DNA from: Streptomyces albus subsp. albus
GTDB taxonomy: Bacteria > Actinomycetota > Actinomycetes > Streptomycetales > Streptomycetaceae
NCBI RefSeq assembly: GCF_000725885.1
Contig: NZ_JODR01000028.1
Location: 1-64,000 of the forward strand
Length of the DNA stretch: 64,000 nucleotides
Direction: 5' to 3'
Shown: positions 17,736-26,478 of the stretch, in pieces
Position numbering within the stretch: the stretch's first letter is position 1
How the letters are laid out: every line of letters begins with the position of its first letter
Notes under the pieces: generated by a model
What the model saw: the letters and a program-made list of their open reading frames with translations, nothing else
What the model was told of the DNA's origin: nothing
Databases searched by the model: none
Program-made: the position numbers and the translations under genes

Positions 17736-18697
17736 ACATCCTGATCTGGCACGTGCACGGCTCGTGGACCACGGCGTTCGTGCAGGGCCCGCACACCTAT
17801 CTGGTGCCGGTGCTGCCCGACCGCGGCCCCGACGGGCTCGGCCGCGCCGAGACGTTCGCCTGGCCCGACTCGGTACGGGAGGTGACGCCCGCCCAGCTCG
17901 CCGAGGCGGACGTGGACGTCGTCGTCCTGCAACGCCCGCACGAGGAGGAACTGGCCACGCGCTGGCTGGGCGGACGCCGGCCCGGCCGGGACGTGCCGGC
18001 CGTCTACCTGGAGCACAACGCGCCCGACGGGAACGTGCCCGACACCCGCCACCCGTACGCCGACCGACCCGACGTCCCGCTGGTGCACGTCACCCACTTC
18101 AACCGGCTCTTCTGGGACAACGGCAGCACGCCCACCACCGTCATCGAGCACGGCATCGTCGACCCCGGCCACCAGTGGACGGGGGAGCTGCCGCGGGCGG
18201 CCGTCGTCGTCAACGACCCGGTGCGGCGCGGCCGGTACGTCGGCACCGATCTGCTGCCCGCGCTCAGCGAGGCGGCGCCGCTGGACGTGTTCGGCATGCG
18301 GACCGAGGCCCTGGCCGCCCACCTGGGCCTGGCCCCCGAGCGCTGCCGCGCCCAGGACCTGCCGCAGGAGCGGCTGCACACCGAACTGGCCCGGCGCCGC
18401 TGCTATCTGCACCCGGTGCGCTGGACGTCGCTGGGCCTGTCGCTGCTGGAGGCCATGCACCTGGGCATGCCGGTGGTCGCGCTGGCCACCACGGAGGCCG
18501 TCGAAGCGGTGCCCGAGGGCGCCGGGGTCCTCTCGACCCGGCCCGAGGTGCTGGCCGAGGCGGCCCGCCGCTATCTGCACGAGCCCGAGGCCGCCGCCGA
18601 GGACGGGGCCCGCGCCCGGCGCGCCGCGCTGGGCCGCTACGGGCTCAAACCGTTCCTGCACCGCTGGGAGCGGCTGTTGGAGGAGGTGACCCGCTGA
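17732..18697 (+). CDS. GT4-like glycosyltransferase
   Basis: ATG 17732 overlaps the GT9 stop. The 321-residue protein begins ILIWHVHGSWTTAFVQGPH and contains YLEHNAPDGNVPDTRHP, VTHFNRLFWDNG and a C-terminal donor-site region: LHPVRWTSLGLSLLEAMHLGMPVVAL with the typical late Glu. This is the GT-B arrangement of GT4-type retaining enzymes, though the family assignment is looser than for its neighbour. It is compact, with no tail. The stop codon overlaps the next start by one base. It is probably a cytosolic transferase adding one sugar to the same acceptor. Donor unknown. Confidence 0.82.
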   Translation: MNILIWHVHGSWTTAFVQGPHTYLVPVLPDRGPDGLGRAETFAWPDSVREVTPAQLAEADVDVVVLQRPHEEELATRWLGGRRPGRDVPAVYLEHNAPDGNVPDTRHPYADRPDVPLVHVTHFNRLFWDNGSTPTTVIEHGIVDPGHQWTGELPRAAVVVNDPVRRGRYVGTDLLPALSEAAPLDVFGMRTEALAAHLGLAPERCRAQDLPQERLHTELARRRCYLHPVRWTSLGLSLLEAMHLGMPVVALATTEAVEAVPEGAGVLSTRPEVLAEAARRYLHEPEAAAEDGARARRAALGRYGLKPFLHRWERLLEEVTR

Positions 18698-19992
18698 TGA
18701 CGGCCGAGAAGACCGGAGGGGCCGCGCGCAAGGCCCGCGCCCCGGGCAGGGAACGGCTGCGCATCGCACTCGTCTCGGAGCACGCCAGTCCGCTGGCGGC
18801 GCTGGGCGGCGCCGACGCGGGCGGCCAGAACGTGCATGTGGCGCGGCTGGCCGAGACCCTGGCCGGGCAGGGCCACCGCGTCACCGTCTACACCCGCCGT
18901 GACTCCCCCGACCTGCCGGAGCGGCTGCCGCTGCGGCACGGGGTGGACGTCCACCATGTGCCGGCGGGCCCGCCCGAACCCGTGCCGAAGGACGAACTGC
19001 TGCCCTACATGGGGCTCTTCGGCGCGTTCCTGTCCACCCAGTGGGCGGCGGAGCGGCCCGATGTGGTGCACTCCCACTTCTGGATGTCGGGGCTGGCCAC
19101 ATTGCAGGCGGCGCAGGAGCGGGCGCTGCCGTTCCTGCACACGTACCACGCGCTGGGCACCGTGAAGAAGCGGCACCAGGGCGACGCGGACACCAGCCCC
19201 GGTGAACGCATCCCCTGCGAGCGGGCGGTGAGCGCCGCCTGCGACCGGATCGTCGCCACCTGCCGGGACGAGGTGACCGAGCTGGCCCGGATGGGCGTGT
19301 CCGCCGACCGGGTGTCGGTGGTGCCCTGCGGGGTGGACCCGGACGTGTTCACGCCCACCGGTCCGGTGTGGCCCCGCCCGGCGCGGCGCCCGCTGCTGGT
19401 GCAGGTGGGACGGCTGGTGCCGCGCAAGGGTGCGGCGCTGTCGATCGCCGCGCTGGCCCGGGTGCCGGGCGCGGAGCTGGTCATCGCCGGCGGCCCGGCG
19501 GGGCCCGCGCTGGACGACGATCCGGAGGCGGTGCGGCTGCGCCGGCTGGCCCGCGAGGCGGGGGTGGCCGACCGGGTGCATCTGACCGGCGGGCTGCCGC
19601 GCGAGGAGATACCGCCGCTGCTGCGGGCGGCCGACGCGGTGCTGTGCCCCGCGGACTACGAGCCGTTCGGCATCGTCCCGCTGGAGGCGATGAGCTGCGG
19701 CACGCCGGTGGTGGCGACCCGGGTCGGCGGCCAGTGCGACACCGTCGCGCACCGCGGTACGGGGCTGCTGGTGCCGCCGCGGGACGTGGAGGCCCTGGCT
19801 GCTGCGGTGCGCACCCTGCTGGCGATGCCCGCGCGGGGCCGGGCGTACGGCGCGGCCGGGCGGCGGCGGGTGCTGTCCCGCTACAGCTGGACCCGCGTCA
19901 TGCACCAGACGGAGGACGTCTACCGCCGGGTGCTGGCCGCCCGGGCGGCGTCCCCCGCGGCCCGTCCGGTCGTCGTCCCTGCGGTGCCGTGA
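18697..19992 (+). CDS. family 4 glycosyltransferase
   Basis: The 431-residue GT-B enzyme starts at ATG 18697 (TGATG overlap). IALVSEHASPLAALGGADAG and GGQNVHVARLAETLAGQGH form the glycine-rich N-terminal loop. VQVGRLVPRKGA and the E-x7-E motif in CPADYEPFGIVPLEAMSCGT form the donor site. The text resembles MshA and sucrose-phosphate-synthase-type enzymes, but MshA is normally encoded elsewhere as a housekeeping gene, so a dedicated glycan role is more likely here. Residues 1-20 are a basic extension. It is followed by a 125-base gap, the first real break in the operon since 12284, so an internal promoter or processing site is possible. Confidence 0.9.
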   Translation: MTAEKTGGAARKARAPGRERLRIALVSEHASPLAALGGADAGGQNVHVARLAETLAGQGHRVTVYTRRDSPDLPERLPLRHGVDVHHVPAGPPEPVPKDELLPYMGLFGAFLSTQWAAERPDVVHSHFWMSGLATLQAAQERALPFLHTYHALGTVKKRHQGDADTSPGERIPCERAVSAACDRIVATCRDEVTELARMGVSADRVSVVPCGVDPDVFTPTGPVWPRPARRPLLVQVGRLVPRKGAALSIAALARVPGAELVIAGGPAGPALDDDPEAVRLRRLAREAGVADRVHLTGGLPREEIPPLLRAADAVLCPADYEPFGIVPLEAMSCGTPVVATRVGGQCDTVAHRGTGLLVPPRDVEALAAAVRTLLAMPARGRAYGAAGRRRVLSRYSWTRVMHQTEDVYRRVLAARAASPAARPVVVPAVP

Positions 19993-20117
19993 ACCGCCCC
20001 GCCGCCGGCGGCGGCACACGCTGCCGCCACGGCCCGTCCGGCACGCCCGAATCACCGTCCCCGAGCGCGAAGGAGGGAGGCCGTACCGGCCGCGTCCCGG
20101 CCGTACGGCCCACCGGC

Positions 20118-20783
20118 ATGCTTCCTGTGGACCCCGCACTCACCCACTGCCAGGCGCTGGAAGAGGCCGTCGGCGTCTTCCGGGAGGCGCACTCGGCCCA
20201 TGTGACCGCCTGGGGCGAGGAGCTGGCCGAGGCGCTGCACGGCGGCGGCCGGCTGCTGGCCGCGGGCAACGGCGGCAGCGCCGCCCAGGCCCAGCATCTG
20301 ACCGCGGAACTCGTCGGCCGCTACCAGGCCGACCGCAGACCGTACTCGGCGATCGCCCTGCACGCCGACACCTCGGCGGTCACCGCCATCGGCAACGACT
20401 ACGGCTACGCGGACGTGTTCGCCCGCCAGGTGACCGCGCACGGCCGGCCCGGCGACGTGGTGCTGCTGCTGTCCACGTCCGGGCGGAGCGAGAACCTGGT
20501 CAACGCGGCGCTGGCCGGCCGCCGGGCCGGGCTGCGGGTGTGGGCGCTGACCGGGCCCGCGCCCAATCCGCTGGCGGCGGCGGCCGACGACGCGCTGTGC
20601 GTGGCCGCGGCCACCACCGCGACGGTGCAGGAGGTGCACCTGGTCGCGGTGCATCTGCTGTGCGAGGCGTTCGACGCAGCACAGGAGCTGGCCGAGGACG
20701 TGCCCGCCGCGACCGCGCCCCCGCCGACGGCCGGGCGGGGCGTGCGGCTGACCGCCGGTGAGGGCGGCCCGCCGCCCGTCTGA
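20118..20783 (+). CDS. gmhA: GmhA-like sedoheptulose-7-phosphate isomerase (SIS domain)
   Basis: The 221-residue protein has GNGGSAAQAQHLTAELVGRY (about residues 52-71), the diagnostic phosphosugar-binding loop of GmhA. LLSTSGRSENLVNA is the second SIS loop and TATVQEVHLVAVHLLCEAF provides catalytic residues. GmhA converts sedoheptulose 7-phosphate to D-glycero-D-manno-heptose 7-phosphate, the first committed heptose step, in the cytosol. The last ~25 residues are a short Pro/Ala extension. A strong GGAGGGAGG site lies about 40 bases before ATG 20118 with no start at normal spacing, so the start is uncertain. The gene lies between a GT4 gene and the hldE-like gene. Confidence 0.88.
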   Translation: MLPVDPALTHCQALEEAVGVFREAHSAHVTAWGEELAEALHGGGRLLAAGNGGSAAQAQHLTAELVGRYQADRRPYSAIALHADTSAVTAIGNDYGYADVFARQVTAHGRPGDVVLLLSTSGRSENLVNAALAGRRAGLRVWALTGPAPNPLAAAADDALCVAAATTATVQEVHLVAVHLLCEAFDAAQELAEDVPAATAPPPTAGRGVRLTAGEGGPPPV

Positions 20784-20938
20784 CCGCCGGCCCTGCCCTT
20801 CCCACCGGTCGCGCGGTCCGTCCGGGTTCTGCCCCGAAGGGCCCGGACGGCCGGACGGACCCGCCACCGGTTCCGTCCCGTCCGGTTCCATCCCCGTCCC
20901 CGCCCGACCCGTCCCCGTCCGCAGTGAAGGAGGCGTGC

Positions 20939-22495
20939 ATGCCGCGCAACCGTCCGCTCGTCGTCGTCGGCGACACCCTGCTCGACACCGACGTCGAGGG
21001 CCGGGCCAGCCGGCTGGCGCCGGACGCCCCCGCCCCGGTGCTGGACGTGTCGGAGGAACACAGCAGGCCCGGTGGGGCGGGGCTGGCCGCTGTCCTGGCC
21101 GGCGCGTTCTGCCGCGACCCCGTGCGGGACGCGCTGCCCTCCGTCCTGCGGGCGGAGCGGCCCGGCCCGGACGGCTTCGCCGGACAGGACCCGGACCGGC
21201 CGGAGATCGTGCTGGTCACCGCGCTGGGCCAGAGCCGCTCCGACCAGCTCGTGCGGGACCTGCTGGCGCCGCGGGTCACGGTGCTCGAACTGCCGCTGCG
21301 CGGCAGCGTGCCCGTCAAGACGCGGCTGTGCGCCGACGGCCGGCCGCTGCTGCGGGTGGACCGGGGCGGCGGCACCGTCGGTCCGGTCACCGACGAGGTG
21401 CGGGCCGCGCTCGCCGGGGCGCACACCGTGCTGGTCTCCGACTACGGACGCGGCGTCGCCGCCCGGCTCCGCGCCGAACTGGCCGTACTGGCCGGGCACA
21501 CCCAGGTGGTGTGGGACCCGCACCCGCGCGGCGAACCACCGGTGCCCGGCGCCCGGCTGGTCACGCCCAACGCCGCGGAGGCGCGGGCGCTGTGCTCGGA
21601 CCAGTACCCCGATCTGGACGGCGACGGGCCGCACGGGCACGGGCGGCGCGGCGCGGCCCTGGCCGCGGAGTGGCGCAGCGCCGCCGTGGCCGTCACCCTC
21701 GGCCGGCGCGGCGCGGTACTGGCCCGGCCCGGGGACGAGGCACCCCTGTACTTCCCGCCCCTCCAGGAGGCCGACGGCGACCCCTGCGGCGCCGGTGACT
21801 GCTTCGCGGCGACCGCCGCCCGCGCCCTGGCCGACGGTGCACTGCCGGAGGAGGCCACGCACGAGGCGGTGCGCCGGTCCGGTGCGTTCGTCGCCGCGGG
21901 AGGGGTGCGCAACCCGGCGCTGTGGGGCGGGGTGCCCGGTGGTGCGGCCGGGCACCCGGTGCCGGCCGCACCGGGACGCGGACCGGGCGGTTCCCTGGCG
22001 GACGCGCGTGCGCTGGCCGCCGACGTACGGGCGAGGGGCGGCACCGTGGTCGCCACGGGCGGCTGCTTCGACCTGCTGCACGCCGGCCACGTGGGCATGC
22101 TGCAGAACGCCCGCCGCACCGGCGACTGCCTCATCGTCTGCCTCAACTCCGACGTCTCGGTGCGCCGTCTCAAGGGCGAGGGCCGCCCCATCACGCCCGA
22201 GGCCGACCGGATCTCGGTCCTGGCCGGGCTGGACTGCGTGGACGCGGTCGCCGTCTTCGACGAGAACACCCCCGAACGGCTGCTGCGGGAGCTGCGCCCG
22301 CACGTGTGGGTGAAGGGCGGCGACTACGGCACCGAACGGCTGCCGGAGGCGGCCACGTTGGAGGAGTGGGGCGGACGGGTGCTCCTCCTGCCGTACCTCG
22401 ACGGCCGCTCCACCACCGCGCTGGCCCGCCGCGCCGCCGACCACCACGGCGCGGCACGCGAGAGCACGGACCGCCCGGGAGTGGAGTCACCGTGA
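20939..22495 (+). CDS. hldE: HldE-like bifunctional heptose kinase / nucleotidyltransferase
   Basis: ATG 20939 has GAAGGAGG six bases upstream. The 518-residue protein has an N-terminal PfkB-type kinase (LVVVGDTLLDTD at the start; GDPCGAGDCFAAT anion hole and base near residue 285). The C-terminal nucleotidyltransferase (about 360-505) shows GGCFDLLHAGHVGMLQNAR with the HxGH site and KGGDYGTERLPEA. This is the HldE/RfaE architecture, which phosphorylates heptose 7-phosphate at C1 and later adds the nucleotide. Substitutions in the kinase half leave the preferred nucleotide unclear; ADP is usual for this family. With gmhA and gmhB in the operon the precursor pathway is complete except for an HldD-type epimerase. 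The next gene overlaps the stop by four bases. Confidence 0.9.
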   Translation: MPRNRPLVVVGDTLLDTDVEGRASRLAPDAPAPVLDVSEEHSRPGGAGLAAVLAGAFCRDPVRDALPSVLRAERPGPDGFAGQDPDRPEIVLVTALGQSRSDQLVRDLLAPRVTVLELPLRGSVPVKTRLCADGRPLLRVDRGGGTVGPVTDEVRAALAGAHTVLVSDYGRGVAARLRAELAVLAGHTQVVWDPHPRGEPPVPGARLVTPNAAEARALCSDQYPDLDGDGPHGHGRRGAALAAEWRSAAVAVTLGRRGAVLARPGDEAPLYFPPLQEADGDPCGAGDCFAATAARALADGALPEEATHEAVRRSGAFVAAGGVRNPALWGGVPGGAAGHPVPAAPGRGPGGSLADARALAADVRARGGTVVATGGCFDLLHAGHVGMLQNARRTGDCLIVCLNSDVSVRRLKGEGRPITPEADRISVLAGLDCVDAVAVFDENTPERLLRELRPHVWVKGGDYGTERLPEAATLEEWGGRVLLLPYLDGRSTTALARRAADHHGAARESTDRPGVESP

Positions 22496-24180
22496 CCCCC
22501 GAACGGCCCGGCCCTGACATCGGCCGACACGCCGGTCACCGCGTCGGCCACCATGCCGGTCGGCGCACCGACCGGCATGGTGGTCCGGAGACCGGCAAGC
22601 ACACCGGTCAGTGCACCGGCCCGGTCAGCAGCCACCACACCGGCCTGGACGTCGGCCGAGGCACCGACCCGGACGCCGGTCGAAGCCCCAGTCCCGGCCC
22701 CGGCACCGGCACCAACCCGGACGCCGGTCGAAGCCCCGGCCCCGGCACCGGCCGGCGAACCGGTCAGGGCCCCGGACAGCACACCGGCCCGGACCCCGGC
22801 CGAGGAACCGAGCACCACACCGGCCGGGAGGCCGGCCCAGGTACCGGCCCGCGCACCGACGGCCACACCGGCCCCGCCACCGGCCGGTATGCCGGCCACC
22901 GAACCGGTCAGCGCGCCGGCCACCGAACCGGTCAGCACACCGGCCCCGGCCCCGCTCAGCACACCGGCCACCACACCGGCCCGAACGCCAACCCCGGCAC
23001 CGGACAGCGCACTGACAACCACACCAGCCACCACACGACCCAGGACACCAGCCACCACACCACCCCGGCCGGGGTGGCCGAGGCCCCGGAGTCGTTGCCG
23101 TTGCCGTTGCGGGCGGGGGCCGGTGCGGGCGCCGACCGGCCCCGCACGCTGGTGCTGCGTGCCCTGGGGCTGGGCGATCTGCTGACCGCCGTGCCGGCAC
23201 TGCGCGCCCTGCGGCGGACGTATCCCGGGCACGAACTGGTGCTCGCCGCGCCCCGGTGGCTGGCGGAGGTGGCGCGGGACGCCGAGGTGGCCGACGTCCT
23301 GCTGCCGGCCGAGGCACCCGGCCGCGAGGTGCCCGCCGTGCGCTGGCCGTGGCCGGTGCCGCCCCGGCTGGCCGTCGATCTGCACGGCAACGGCCCCGCC
23401 AGCCGTACGGCGCTGGCCGCCACCGCGCCCGTCCGGCTGCTGGCCTACGCCGACGGTTCGGGCCCCCGATGGCGGCCCGACGAGCACGAGCGGGACCGCT
23501 GGTGCCGGCTGCTGTCCTGGTACGGCGTGCCCGCCGACCCCGGCGACCTGCTGGTACGCCGCCCACGGGCGGCCTCCCCCGCGCCCGGCGCCGTTCTGCT
23601 GCACCCCGGGGCCGACGCGGCGGCACGCCGGTGGCCGCCCGGACGGTTCGCCGAGGTGGCCCGCGCACTGCGCTCGCGCGGCGTGCGGGTGGTCGTCACC
23701 CACGGCCCCGGCGAGCACGCCCTGGCGCACGAGGTGGCCGGGCGGGCCGGGCTGCCGTCCGACGCGGTGCCCGGCGGGCGTGCGGGGCTGCCGTTCGCGG
23801 TGCTGGCGGCGCTGGTCGCCGAGGCCCGCGCGGTGATCGTCGGCGACACGGGGGTGGCGCACCTGGCTTCCGCGCTGGCCACACCGTCGGTCGTCCTGTT
23901 CGGCCCCGTCTCGCCGGCGCTGTGGGGACCGCCCGCTCATCCGCGGCACCGCGCCCTGTGGCACCCGGACCCGGGTGGGGGCCCGCGGCCCGGTGACCCG
24001 CACGGCGCCCGGCCCGACGCCCGGCTGCTGCGGATCACCCCGGCCGAGGTCCTCGACGGCTGGGCGGCCCTCCCGCCGCCGGGCGCACCCGTGGTGGCGG
24101 ACGGCGCCGGGGCGAGGGGCGGCGCGCCATGGGCGCCTCATGCCGCGGGGCACGCCGTCCGTCCGGATGTGGTCGCATGA
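22492..24180 (+). CDS. second family 9 glycosyltransferase, with a His/Thr/Gly/Pro-rich N-terminal extension
   Basis: GTG 22492 overlaps the hldE-like stop (GTGA), giving 562 residues. Residues 1 to about 195 are repeats built from HTG, TGP, GRR and AGRS blocks with many His. The GT9 fold starts at TLVLRALGLGDLLTAVPALR (about residue 218). It ends with VLLHPGADAAARRWPPGRFA and GDTGVAHLASALATPSVVLFGP, the donor-site motif. An alternative start, GTG 23074, would remove the tail and give a typical 368-residue enzyme, but would leave 580 bases unexplained and break the overlap pattern of the operon. A heptose or related donor is likely. The next gene overlaps the stop by four bases. Confidence 0.85.
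   Translation: MTPERPGPDIGRHAGHRVGHHAGRRTDRHGGPETGKHTGQCTGPVSSHHTGLDVGRGTDPDAGRSPSPGPGTGTNPDAGRSPGPGTGRRTGQGPGQHTGPDPGRGTEHHTGREAGPGTGPRTDGHTGPATGRYAGHRTGQRAGHRTGQHTGPGPAQHTGHHTGPNANPGTGQRTDNHTSHHTTQDTSHHTTPAGVAEAPESLPLPLRAGAGAGADRPRTLVLRALGLGDLLTAVPALRALRRTYPGHELVLAAPRWLAEVARDAEVADVLLPAEAPGREVPAVRWPWPVPPRLAVDLHGNGPASRTALAATAPVRLLAYADGSGPRWRPDEHERDRWCRLLSWYGVPADPGDLLVRRPRAASPAPGAVLLHPGADAAARRWPPGRFAEVARALRSRGVRVVVTHGPGEHALAHEVAGRAGLPSDAVPGGRAGLPFAVLAALVAEARAVIVGDTGVAHLASALATPSVVLFGPVSPALWGPPAHPRHRALWHPDPGGGPRPGDPHGARPDARLLRITPAEVLDGWAALPPPGAPVVADGAGARGGAPWAPHAAGHAVRPDVVA
22500..23090 (+). repeat. low-complexity CACCGG-rich repeat block
   Basis: ACACCGGCC/ACCGGTCAG hexamer-to-decamer motifs recur throughout. 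A 24-base unit GCCACCGAACCGGTCAGC.. is duplicated at 22895-22918 and 22919-22942. CCCGGACGCCGGTCGAAGCC occurs twice (near 22670 and 22717). It encodes the N-terminal tail of the second GT9 enzyme if GTG 22492 is used. Confidence 0.85.
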
Positions 24181-25067
24181 CGTTCCGCCGGGCCCTGCTG
24201 ACCGGCTGGTTCAGCTTCGCCGACGGGGAGGCCACCGCCGGGGACGTGCTGGCGCTGCGCCGGGCCGAACAGGTGGTGCGTCAGGCCTCTCAGCCCTACG
24301 ACGTGGCCTGGAGCCCGGCGTTCCGCCCCGGTGAGCTGTCCTTGGAGACCGTACGGCCGCAGCGCTACGACCTGCTGGTGTTCGTGTGCGGGCCCCTGCA
24401 CGGGCCGCAGGTGGCCGCTCTGCACGAGCAGTTCGCGCACTGCCGGCGGATCGCCGTCGGCGTCTCCGTCATCGACCCGCACTCGCCCGCCGTCCGCGGC
24501 TTCGACCAGGTGATCGCCCGGGACGGGCCGTCACTCACGGCGCGGCCCGACCTGTCCGCCGCCACCCGGCCGCCGCAGGAGCCGCCGCCCGTCGTCGCGA
24601 CGGTGCTGACCGCGGGCCAGCACGAGTACGGGGACCAGCGCCGCCACGACGAGACGGTACGCCGTGTCACCGCCTGGCTGGGCGCGCACGACTGCGCACG
24701 GCTGCCGTTGGAGACCCGGCTCGACACCCGCGACTGGCGGCTGTGCGCGACCCCGGAGCAGTTGGACGCGCTGCTGCGCCGGGCCGATGTGGTCGTCACC
24801 AACCGGCTGCACGGGCTGGTGCTCGGGCTGCGCAGCGGGGTGCCCGTCGTGGCGGTCGATCCGGTGGCGGGCGGCGCCAAGGTCAGCGCGCAGGCGCGGG
24901 CGCTGGGCTGGCCCGCGGTCATCCCCGCCGAGCGGCTGGACGGCGAGACGCTCCAGCACTGGTGGGACTGGGTGCGCGGCGAGGGCCGCGGCCGGGCCGC
25001 CGCGTACGCCGCCGGGGCGCCTCCGGACCCGCTCGCCCAGGAGCTGCGCACCGCTCTCGCCCCGTGA
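24177..25067 (+). CDS. polysaccharide pyruvyl transferase family protein
   Basis: ATG 24177 overlaps the GT9 stop (ATGA); an earlier ATG at 24129 would add 16 poorly conserved residues. The 296-residue protein contains LLTGWFSFADGEATAGD at the start and VVTNRLHGLVLGLRSGVPVVAVD with VSAQARALGW near the end. The RLHG segment is the hallmark of the pyruvyl-transferase family (CsaB/WcaK/EpsI type), which adds pyruvate ketals from phosphoenolpyruvate to sugars. It is the last gene of the overlapping chain. It should act on the finished repeat or a lipid-linked intermediate and give the glycan a negative charge, sometimes an anchor for SLH-type proteins. Confidence 0.85.
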   Translation: MTFRRALLTGWFSFADGEATAGDVLALRRAEQVVRQASQPYDVAWSPAFRPGELSLETVRPQRYDLLVFVCGPLHGPQVAALHEQFAHCRRIAVGVSVIDPHSPAVRGFDQVIARDGPSLTARPDLSAATRPPQEPPPVVATVLTAGQHEYGDQRRHDETVRRVTAWLGAHDCARLPLETRLDTRDWRLCATPEQLDALLRRADVVVTNRLHGLVLGLRSGVPVVAVDPVAGGAKVSAQARALGWPAVIPAERLDGETLQHWWDWVRGEGRGRAAAYAAGAPPDPLAQELRTALAP

Positions 25068-25092
25068 CGGCCCGCAAACCTCCTCCGGCCAC

Positions 25093-25121
25093 TTTTCTCC
25101 CGATTTTCTCCCGATTTGACA
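25093..25121 (+). promoter_or_regulatory. direct repeat plus TTGACA, candidate promoter of the PfpI-like gene
   Basis: TTTTCTCCCGA occurs twice in tandem (25093-25103 and 25104-25114), directly followed by TTGACA at 25116-25121. No clear TAnnnT lies 17-18 bases further. The AT-rich patch is unusual for the region and sits 65-95 bases before the start at 25187. Confidence 0.45.
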
Positions 25122-25186
25122 CTTTTGGCCGAGCTGGGAGCCTGTTGGGGTGAGGCCGCGCCACCCGACAGAGAGGCAACGGCACC

Positions 25187-25744
25187 ATGACCGACGAACT
25201 CCGCGGCAAGAAGGTCGCGATCCTCGCCACCGACGGGGTCGAGCGCATCGAAGTGGAGGAACCGCGCGGCGCGCTGCACGCGGCCGGGGCCGAGACCGAA
25301 CTGGTCTCCCTCCACGACGGACAGATCAGCGCCCGCCAGTCGGACCTCGAACCGGCCGGCACCTTCCCCGTCGACAGGCAGGTCGCCGACGCCTCCGTCA
25401 ACGACTACGACGCGCTGCTGCTGCCCGGCGGCACGATGAACCCCGACCAACTGCGCACGGATTCCGACGCCGTCGCCTTCGCCCGCGCTTTCGTGGAGGG
25501 CGGCAAGCCTGTGGCGGCGATCTGCCACGGCCCCTGGACCCTCGCCGAGGCGGGCGTCCTCAGTGGACGGCGCCTCACCTCCTGGCCCAGTATCCGCACG
25601 GATCTGCGGAACGCCGGGGCGGAGGTCGTCGACGAGGAGGTCGTGGTCGACCGCAACCTCACCTCCAGCCGCGGCCCGCAGGACCTCCCCGTGTTCTGCA
25701 CGACCATGGTCGACCAGTTCGCGAAAGCCCTCCAGCCCGCCTGA
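25187..25744 (+). CDS. PfpI/DJ-1-type class I glutamine amidotransferase-like protein
   Basis: The 185-residue protein begins KKVAILATDGVERIEVEEPR and carries LLLPGG and the nucleophile elbow AICHGPWTL (Cys near residue 116), followed by GRRLTSWPSIRTDLRNAGA. This is the PfpI family of DJ-1 proteins, variously annotated as proteases, glyoxalases or stress deglycases. It starts at ATG 25187 behind GAGAGGCAAC. It follows the glycan operon by 120 bases with its own promoter-like element and converges with the universal stress gene, suggesting a stress role. The precise reaction is not deducible. Confidence 0.9.
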   Translation: MTDELRGKKVAILATDGVERIEVEEPRGALHAAGAETELVSLHDGQISARQSDLEPAGTFPVDRQVADASVNDYDALLLPGGTMNPDQLRTDSDAVAFARAFVEGGKPVAAICHGPWTLAEAGVLSGRRLTSWPSIRTDLRNAGAEVVDEEVVVDRNLTSSRGPQDLPVFCTTMVDQFAKALQPA

Positions 25745-25920
25745 CGCCGGGTGGGCCCCGGCCGCGCGAATCCGGCCCCGCCCCGGACCGGCGCCGACGG
25801 CCTGACACCGGCTCGGCCCTCGGCGCCGAACGGGCGCCGGACGCCGATCCCGGCCGCCGGCACCGCCCCCGTAACCGGGCACCGGTCATCGCCTGCTCCG
25901 GGCCCGGGTACGGGCGCCGG

Positions 25921-26478
25921 TCAGGCGGTGGCGGCGCCGCCGGGGAGAAAGTCCTCGACGGTGGCCCGGCGGATGCTGCCCCGGTAGCGCCGGGGCAGCC
26001 GCGGCACGGGCACCGTCAGCACGGGGCACACCGCATGCGCCAGCACCCGCCGCGTGGTGCTTCCGCGCCGCCGTCCGCCGCGGGTGCCGATGACGAGCCG
26101 GTCCTCGCCCCGCGCGGCGGCCTCGCACAGTGCCCGCCAGGGCCGGTCGCGGACGATCCGCCGCTCGACGGCGACGACACCGGCCGGGTCGCCGCCGAAC
26201 ACGTCGTCGAAGGCCCGCGCCAGCCGTGCGCGGGCCTCCCCGTGCCAGTGCTCGATCCAAGCCCGGTCCGGCCGCAGCATGTAGGCGGCCTCCCCCTCGG
26301 GCGGTTCCCAGGCGTGTACGGCCACCAGAGGGCGCCCCGTGGCGCGGGCCTCGCGGGCCGCGGCTCCGAGCGCGGCGAACCCGGCGAGTGTGCCGTGGAC
26401 GCCGACGACGATCCGCCCGGTGCCGCCGACGGGCCCGTCGCCCGGGTGCGGTCTCGCCGTCCCTCCGTGGTCGTGCAT
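25921..26478 (-). CDS. universal stress protein (UspA family)
   Basis: ATG 26478 has GGGAGGGGTGAG upstream. The 185-residue single-domain protein begins GRIVVGVHGTLAG and ends VIGTRGGRRRGSTTRRVLAHAVCPVLTVPVP. This corresponds to the G-x2-G-x9-G-S/T ATP-binding signature of Usp proteins, though with a shorter linker than usual. A 25-residue tail follows. Such proteins bind ATP or act as stress-responsive regulators, often under hypoxia control in actinobacteria. It converges with the PfpI-like gene. The palindromic elements at 26561-26639 lie in its upstream region. Confidence 0.85.
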   Translation of the reverse strand: MHDHGGTARPHPGDGPVGGTGRIVVGVHGTLAGFAALGAAAREARATGRPLVAVHAWEPPEGEAAYMLRPDRAWIEHWHGEARARLARAFDDVFGGDPAGVVAVERRIVRDRPWRALCEAAARGEDRLVIGTRGGRRRGSTTRRVLAHAVCPVLTVPVPRLPRRYRGSIRRATVEDFLPGGAATA

